Below, piece by piece: positions 58,440-64,000 of a DNA stretch of 64,000 nucleotides. This DNA comes from Puccinellia tenuiflora. Taxonomy: Eukaryota > Streptophyta > Magnoliopsida > Poales > Poaceae. The stretch lies in NCBI GenBank assembly GCA_012064385.1, contig QRDG01000400.1:62001-126000 (forward strand), read 5' to 3'. Under the pieces are notes generated by a model. It was not told where the DNA came from. It made no database searches and was given only the letters and a program-made list of their open reading frames with translations. The position numbers and the translations under genes were made by a program. The stretch's first letter is position 1. Each line of letters begins with the position of its first letter.

Positions 58440-58960
58440 TATTACAAACATCAAGATTCGCAGAACAAACAGTTCTGCAGGACGGAATGAACAGCAGAGC
58501 AAACAGTTCTGCAGGGGGGGACGAAGAACAGCAGTAGTAATCTTCCATCGATCCAGCAATCGAAGTCCTGGGCACGGAAGACGCGGCCGCATGGGCTAGT
58601 TGTTGCGGAGCAGGAACCTGGGCCCGTCTGCGGCGGCGGCGTGGCCCTTGGCCTCGACGCGCGGAGCCTTGGCCCTGCGCAGCGCGTCCACCTCCTTGAG
58701 CAGGTCGAACTCGAGCCCCTCCCTTGCGCTTGAGCTCGGCGACGCACCTGCCCAGCAGCGCGGCGTCCTCCTGCTCCCGCGCCAGGACGGCCTCCGCGTC
58801 CGGCTTGTGCCAGCGAGGAGAGCAGAGACACGAGGCACGGGAACGGGATCGACGACCGCCGGCACGAGATCGACGCGCACCCGAGGCGACCCAGCGGTCG
58901 GAATGCTCCAGGAGCGGCATTATTCGGCCCGGCGAGGGTGGACGCTGCCTGCTGCCACAT
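58440..58960 (-). pseudogene. Small coiled-coil gene, copy 6
   Basis: The frame NNAAPGAFRPLGRLGCASIS and CRRSSIPFPCLVSLLSSLAQ matches copies 4 and 5, but the start codon has become AAT and the coiled-coil part is out of frame after a deletion. The 3' side also carries a small tandem duplication around the AACAGTTCTGCAGG motif (58467 and 58504). Confidence 0.5.
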
Positions 58961-59079
58961 GGGCTTAATAATCTCTCGCAGGCTCTATTCAAGGCCTGAC
59001 TCTCCATCGTACAGCATTAGCTTTTTTTTTTCGAGAGCAATAGTACTGTATTGGTGGTTTTGGATGCCACATCTTAGGT

Positions 59080-59721
59080 TTTAGTTTCGGCCTATATAAA
59101 AAGGTACCCTCTATATGAATTTTCATCTTCTCGGTTTATTTGGTACAAACCCTTGGGCACGCACAACATCGTGCCATGATCGACCTGATGTAATTTGTTA
59201 CACCTCCGCTCTTGTGTCTAAAACTGTTGAGCTCTCCCTAGACCATAGACAATACTCCATCTAGACATGAGATCTGATGTTGCTTGCGCTGTGTGCATGG
59301 ACACATCTATGTGAAGTTCAGAATGAGTGGCCTCAGAAAAGCACGCTCAACTACTCGTCCATCATCTCATAAGAGTTTGTGCCGACCGGTGGTCTTATCA
59401 CTTAGCCGTTTTTCCTACACAACATGATGGAGGTTCACTTGGAAGGGCATACTGCCCACATTGAGATATCTGGCTACTGGCGAGGGATCAGCGACTTCAG
59501 ACGTAACTTGGAGTCGACACTTAGTTTAGAAGCTCCCCGAGAGCATCACACACTTTTCCGGACGGGCTACTGATGACTTGATCGGTGGAGGCTCTGTTGA
59601 ATGTATGATTTGACTGAGATTCTTTTTCTGCTTTTGCTTGGCATGTTAGTGTGTATGTGGCGGGTTTGTTTGTTGCCCTCATCGATTTGTCAGGTCGGGG
59701 CCTCGTGCTCTTTGAAATCTT
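59080..59721 (+). repeat. Duplicated unit, type A copy 6 (left part)
   Basis: CCTATATAAAAAGGTACCC (59090), GAATGAGTGGCCTCAG (59321), GGAAGGGCATACTGCCCACA (59441). Continues at 63305 after the CACTA insertion. Confidence 0.75.
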
Positions 59722-59737
59722 CACTACTAGGGAAATG

Positions 59738-59940
59738 GTCATTAGTGGCGCACCTTTTAGGACTTTCTGTGGCGCATCCGCGAAACAGAAGGATGCGCCA
59801 CAGAAGTCTCGCCACTAAAATATATTTCTGTGGCGCACCTTTCTGGGTGCGCCACAGAAATATTTCTGTGGCGCATGTTTCTCCCGTGCGCCACAGAAAT
59901 GCATGCGCCACAGAAACCACGAACGGTGCGCCACAGAATA
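59738..59940. repeat. Left subterminal repeats of the 3.6-kb CACTA
   Basis: TTTCTGTGGCGCA and its reverse complement TGCGCCACAGAAA recur about every 20-40 bp. The mirror array is at 62955-63270. Confidence 0.88.
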
Positions 59941-60224
59941 TATTATACGTATTTTCATTTTTCTGCTGCCGTACAAATACTGGTATATTATAGAAAATAC
60001 AGATATATCATTACAGGAAAAAAACTAGTATATTATAGAAAATACAGATATATCACATTACAGGAAATTCATATTCCAATATTATATAGAGAGAAATATT
60101 TGATAAACCAATACAAATACATAATTTCCAATCATAGTTCATCGATCATATTATTACACAAAGTTGATCACAATCATAGTTCATCGATCATATTATTACA
60201 TATCCAGTAGCTAATACATGAAGC

Positions 60225-60635
60225 TTAGCTAATTTCAACATGAACCTTCTGATCATCGACCTGTACTGAGTCGACGGCGGCGCTACGCATCCAAAGATAA
60301 GGAACCCTCACAGGGTCATAGCTCACGTGAGCAGGAACCCTCTGAAGAAACGACCACCTACCATCATACTGCCTAACCAGCAGATACATGTATCGACGGA
60401 CGTGCTCGTCCTCCTCCCTAATACGGCGACGTACCTCCTCCTCGGGGGCCGGCTCCCTCTGCACCGAGCGTGGCCCACACGACTGCCACCACAGAAGATC
60501 AGGGTCGACGACGTCACCCGGATTCCTCACCAAGCTGCGCGTCCCGGAAGGTAGCACCTCCCAGTGCCAGCCCGGTGGAGCCCAGTCCTGCACATCGCCC
60601 CTCTGGTCCAACATGGACATCGTCACCGAGAACAC
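60225..60635 (-). CDS. ORF of the non-autonomous CACTA, unknown function
   Basis: An open frame of 136 codons starting MFSVTMSMLDQRGDVQDWAP. It is soluble-looking, with many Trp, Arg and Val, and regular wording such as VRRYMYLLVRQYDGRWSFLQ. No transposase motif was seen. The even codon use and lack of stops suggest a protein-coding past, perhaps the final exon of a CACTA gene whose upstream exons are lost. No known domain recognised. Confidence 0.4.
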   Translation of the reverse strand: MFSVTMSMLDQRGDVQDWAPPGWHWEVLPSGTRSLVRNPGDVVDPDLLWWQSCGPRSVQREPAPEEEVRRRIREEDEHVRRYMYLLVRQYDGRWSFLQRVPAHVSYDPVRVPYLWMRSAAVDSVQVDDQKVHVEIS

Positions 60636-61038
60636 CTAAGTAAAAAATGCTTAAGTCAAAATTTTATTACAAAAGTAATATTAAAATTTACGAAATGCGA
60701 GAAGTTAACAATGGAAAGCCTCATATATCATTGCCGTGCAAAACAAGGCAAAAAGAGTGTGTACAAGACCATGTATTAATATAAACACTCCAATTGTATA
60801 TACTACAAGGCATTGTAGACACTCTCCTTGCCTTTACCGTGGCATAGTTTAAATCATCGGCTTTGTCAATTCATAGAGAAGAAACAAAAAGATTCGAGTT
60901 TATGCCTCATACATAGATTGGACACACATTATCGGCTTAGAAGAAAAAGACAAAACAAAATAAAAATGACTTAAATTTGCGCCTCATACTTAGGTCGGAC
61001 ACACAAGAAGACCTGCAGGATCCTCGGCAATTCATCAT

Positions 61039-61231
61039 TGTGTCACCCAAATCCAGTGGCTGGATTCAACCTACCTGAGGGATTGTGTTTCCAACAGCAT
61101 CGTTGTATTGTCTTTATTCACCGACCTACAGGAGGTGGATCCAATGGCTGGCCGGTGAACAAAGACAACACAATAATGCCAGGGAACATGCCAGCAGGTA
61201 GGCTAAATCCAGCCATTGGGTTCGGTGACAA
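61039..61231. ncRNA. Long hairpin 1 in the CACTA
   Basis: TTGTGTCACCCAAATCCAGT pairs with ATTGGGTTCGGTGACAA, and an inner stem pairs GTATTGTCTTTATTCACCG with CGGTGAACAAAGACAACAC. The arms are about 85-90 nt with small bulges, similar in shape to a microRNA or siRNA precursor. Expression is unproven. Confidence 0.5.
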
Positions 61232-61382
61232 AGGTAGACGCTCGTTGTGTGCCGTTCGCTGCAGGGAGGCTAAAATGCCTAGTGTCACAACATTTTAATC
61301 ATCGGCTTAGAAGAAAAAAACAAAACAAAATAAAAATGACTTAGATTTTGCGCCTCATACTTAGGTCGGACACTCAAGTAGA

Positions 61383-61461
61383 CCTGCAGGATCTTGTGAG
61401 CCAAGTATGATGCACAAGACTTGGTACTTGTGCATATCACAAGGCTCACAAGACCTGCAGG
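61383..61461. ncRNA. Hairpin 2 in the CACTA
   Basis: CCTGCAGGATCTTGTGAGCC pairs with GGCTCACAAGACCTGCAGG. The inner stem pairs TGCACAAG with CTTGTGCA. Stem about 33 bp with one internal loop. Confidence 0.55.
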
Positions 61462-61579
61462 CCTACAACTTAGTGCCACAACATTTTAATCATCGGCTTT
61501 CGAAGAAACAGACAAAACAAAATAAAAATGACTTAGATTTTGCGCCTCATACTTAGGTCGGACACACAATTATTAGTAG

Positions 61580-61659
61580 CCCTGAAGGATCGGCCGAGCC
61601 AAGTAGGATGCACAAGACTTGTACTTGTGCATATCACAAGGCTCGGCAGACCTTCAGGG
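61580..61659. ncRNA. Hairpin 3 in the CACTA
   Basis: CCCTGAAGG...CGAGCC pairs with GGCTCG...CCTTCAGGG, with the same inner TGCACAAG / CTTGTGCA stem as hairpin 2. Starts 197 bp after hairpin 2. Confidence 0.55.
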
Positions 61660-61776
61660 TTACCACATAGTGCCACAACATTTTTAATCATCGGCATTCG
61701 GAAAGAGAAAGAAAAAACAAAATGATTTCGGATTTGTGCCTCATACATATTTAAATTGGACACACATTTCAGAGAC

Positions 61777-61843
61777 GGAGCAAGCGAACCAAGTAGGATG
61801 CACAAAATATTTATTTGTGTATATCACAAGGTTCACTAGCTCC
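61777..61843. ncRNA. Hairpin 4 in the CACTA
   Basis: GGAGCAAGCGAACC pairs imperfectly with GGTTCACTAGCTCC, around an inner CACAAA / TTTGTG stem. Starts 197 bp after hairpin 3. Confidence 0.5.
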
Positions 61844-61887
61844 TCATATTTAGATTTGTGCCTCATATTTAGATTGAACACACATTG

Positions 61888-61974
61888 ATCAGGTACGGGG
61901 CAAGCGGACCAAGTAAAAGTATGCACAAGATGTTTATTTGTGCATATCACAAGGTCCGCAAGCACCTACCTGAT
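61888..61974. ncRNA. Hairpin 5 in the CACTA
   Basis: ATCAGGTA...GCGGACC pairs with GGTCCGC...TACCTGAT, with the inner TGCACAAGA / TTTGTGCA stem. Confidence 0.55.
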
Positions 61975-62095
61975 TAACATAGTGTGCCACAACATTTTAA
62001 TCATCGGCTTTAGAAAAAAAGACAAAACAAAAATAAAGCATGCATAACACAATAAAGATAACACCACTGTGAAATATGAACACAATAAAGATACC

Positions 62096-62177
62096 CCATA
62101 TGTCCCTTTTTTAGCAAATTCATGCCAAAATTTACGAAAAATTTCGGCATGACCTTTGCTAAAAAAAGGATATATGG
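62096..62177. ncRNA. Hairpin 6 in the CACTA
   Basis: CCATATGTCCC...TTAGCAAA..CATGCC pairs with GGCATG...TTTGCTAA...GGATATATGG. Arms about 31 nt. Its sequence differs from hairpins 2-5. Confidence 0.5.
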
Positions 62178-62519
62178 AGAGTACCCGAATTTGCCGGAAC
62201 GGAAGTTAATCGACATTCCGGCAATCTCAAGGGCCTCTCGGGGTACCTGCAATCATTTCATAAAAAATGTACATCTTCGGCCGGCATCTCCACGACACGA
62301 TGGTCGGAGCACAAACAACCATGACATTGAGGGAGAGAACCTTAATAGAAGGAATTTTTGTAGGCATGTTTAAACAGTGACCATATTTAACTTAGCAAAA
62401 AACTTAAAAAATTTTGGTTTCCAAAATTTTCCTAACACCACTAGCACCAACTAGAAGCATTACCAACTACTTGCAGCAAGCAATCAATAACAAATCATAG
62501 AAATTCTGTAAGAAAACTG

Positions 62520-62890
62520 GGTTTGGCATTTGACCAAACACCTTGTGTGCAGGTGTGGAGGGGAGGGAGAGGGGAGGAAAGGAGCAGTACCTCGGGGAGG
62601 GGATGGTGGAGAGGAGGGAGAGGGGATGGTGGAGGGGCACGGGCGCGTGGTGGGCGGCGCCAGTGCGGGTGGCGGTGCAGGTCGTCCTCGAGCACGTACG
62701 GGCGCGTGCCGTCGGGCGCTCCTCGAGCACGGGCGCGTGCCGACGGCGCCGATGCGGCCGGGTGGCGGTGTGACGGGGCGGTGGTGGCTTGGGCGGCGTG
62801 CCAGGTGGCTAGGGAGGCCGTCGAGTGCAGGTGGTGGGCTGCCGGCGGCGAGGGGTGGTGCTGGGGATCGAGGTCGTCGAAATAGAGAGA
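62520..62890. other. GC-rich low-complexity block of the CACTA
   Basis: GGGGAGGG and GCGGTGG-type repeats create overlapping frames on both strands. None is supported as a gene. Confidence 0.5.
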
Positions 62891-62954
62891 ATTTGGGGAA
62901 GAAAGAGAGAGGGCAGCGCGCGGGGGCAGGCCTTATAAGTCCATCTCTTCAATA

Positions 62955-63270
62955 TCTGTGGCGCATGTATCTGGATGCGCCACAGAAAGGCATATATCTG
63001 TGGCGCATCCACAAACATGCGCCACAGATATTCTAGTTTCTGTGGCGCATCAGAATCCACGCGCCACAGATATTGGTGGTGGGCCTCGAGTTCAACCGTG
63101 GGTGGTGGGGCCCATCGTGTTTCTGTGGCGCATGGCACAAAGTGCGCCACAGAAATGCCATATTCAGTGGCGCACGGCGCAGTAATGCGCCACAGATATT
63201 AGTGGCGCACCACCTGATGTGCGCCACTGATAAATTTCTGTGGCGCACGGCAAATCGGTGCGCCACAGAA
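62955..63270. repeat. Right subterminal repeats of the 3.6-kb CACTA
   Basis: Repeated TGTGGCGCA / TGCGCCACA in both orientations, matching 59738-59940. Confidence 0.88.
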
Positions 63271-63304
63271 TGATGATCCACCTATAGCTAGTTTCCTAGT
63301 AGTG

Positions 63305-63624
63305 CTTGTTTTGACTTCTTTTACTAATTATCCGGACACCTATTTTATTCTAAGTCGATAGGCTGTGCTCTCGCCTTCTCTAACAAAGTACAATAGCTAC
63401 AATAAGTATTAATTACATTGTAATTAATATGTTGGAATTAGTTAATACTTTTGTTTGGATTTAAATTATGATAGGTATGGAGGTATAACCCCTTCCCGTT
63501 CATGAATTCTAAAGCCGTGGACTTTTATTCTGGCTAAGAGGAGACAAACTAGTTTGGTCGGTCCAGTATTGATCGTCCGGGTAGAAGTTGAGCCCCCTTC
63601 CCCACTTTGGTAGTTTTGGCCAAG
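63305..63624 (+). repeat. Duplicated unit, type A copy 6 (tail)
   Basis: GATAGGCTGTGCTCTCGCC (63357), GGTCGGTCCAGTATTGATCG (63558), as in the other A tails. Confidence 0.75.
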
Positions 63625-63627
63625 TTA

Positions 63628-64000
63628 GAGCAACTCCAGCCGTTGGTGCCCCCTAGGACAGTCGCCGGATGAAAAAGAACACGTCCTGGGGGGCAAAATG
63701 CTTCCGCCGACGGAATTTCTCAACATGTTTCCCAGCTGCATCCCCACCACAAGCCCGACCCCGATGAATTTTGGCTTCGTCCACCAAGAAGACGACCAAG
63801 GCGAAGGCCGAAGCCAAGGCTGCGCCCGCTGCGACGTTGCTGGCTGCTAGGCCAATATGTCCGGGAGCTTCACCTCGTCGCCCTCTTCCTCCCGGTGGGT
63901 ATCGCGCGTGCTGGGACGGCCGAAATCGCTGGAATCGCGTCGCGCCGGCCCGCTTGAGCTCCCGCACCTGCTCTGCGTCTGCGACCATGGTGGAGGTCGA
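63628..64000. mobile_element. Harbinger-like element, left end only
   Basis: The unit tail breaks at TTA (63625-63627), the PIF/Harbinger target, and GAGCAACTCCAGCCGTTGG follows, a tip style common to grass Harbinger-type elements. The right end is beyond the window. Frames inside (for example minus 63988-63653) are not recognised as a transposase. Confidence 0.5.

Larger units (their letters stand above)
59722..63304 (-). mobile_element. Non-autonomous CACTA transposon, 3.6 kb
   Basis: Tips CACTACTAGGGAAA and TTTCCTAGTAGTG. A 3-bp target duplication CTT lies at 59719-59721 and 63305-63307. Removing the element restores GAAATCTT-GTTTTGAC as in other A units. Subterminal repeats of TGTGGCGCA lie at both ends. 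No transposase, only one modest ORF and a series of hairpins. Confidence 0.94.

Noticed and set aside
61039..61974. CRISPR-like array or named microRNA gene
   Set aside because: Repeats are inverted hairpins in a plant transposon with diverging stems, not identical direct repeats with spacers. I could not match the arms to any microRNA from memory, miR820 included.

Overview
This is a plant nuclear window made almost entirely of transposable elements and old duplications. Nested CACTA, LTR, LINE, Helitron and hAT-type insertions, plus the styles of their ends (CACTACTAGGG and CACTAGTGG CACTA tips, an Asp-tRNA primer site, AAGCTTGGGGATGC next to an LTR), point to a large grass genome. A Triticeae species (wheat, Aegilops, barley or rye type) is the best guess, as an inference. 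No intact single-copy host gene, rRNA, functional tRNA or CRISPR is visible.

Layout. 1-1005 is host flank with a 330-bp hAT-type MITE (485-814, 8-bp target duplication). 1006-16462 is a 15.5-kb CACTA transposon with a CCA target duplication. All its genes run on the minus strand: a small coiled-coil/membrane ORF, a TNP2-like transposase cut down to its N-terminal part, and a TNP1-like gene fused to a Ulp1-type cysteine protease. That last gene is split by a non-autonomous LTR retrotransposon (4204-10859, target duplication AATGT). 16463-18400 is mostly featureless host sequence.

From about 18.4 kb to 63.6 kb the substrate is a mosaic of at least twelve diverged copies of one duplicated unit. 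A full unit has (i) a small minus-strand gene for a protein with a coiled coil and two hydrophobic segments, broken in all six copies seen; (ii) a TATA-bearing, possibly two-way promoter; (iii) a plus-strand region carrying a conserved GAATGAGTGGCATCAG motif; and (iv) an AT-rich tail. Units fall into three types, called A, B and C here. A block of about 4 kb recurs about 34.6 kb away (19.4-23.6 kb and 54.0-58.4 kb).

Younger insertions sit in single units, and the other units act as empty sites that fix their ends: a 5'-truncated LINE (27239-27921), a Helitron (27998-30156), LINE tails of 52, 35 and 167 bp, a foldback element, two Copia elements (38075-44493 and 46355-51566), a second hAT MITE, a CACTA end fragment, a 3.6-kb non-autonomous CACTA (59722-63304) holding a tandem series of long RNA-type hairpins, and the start of a Harbinger-like element at the right edge. 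All recognisable transposon genes carry stops, frameshifts or truncations except two small ORFs. By LTR divergence counted by eye, Copia 1 is youngest (under 1%), then the LTR element inside the CACTA (about 1.5%), then Copia 2 (about 3.5%).
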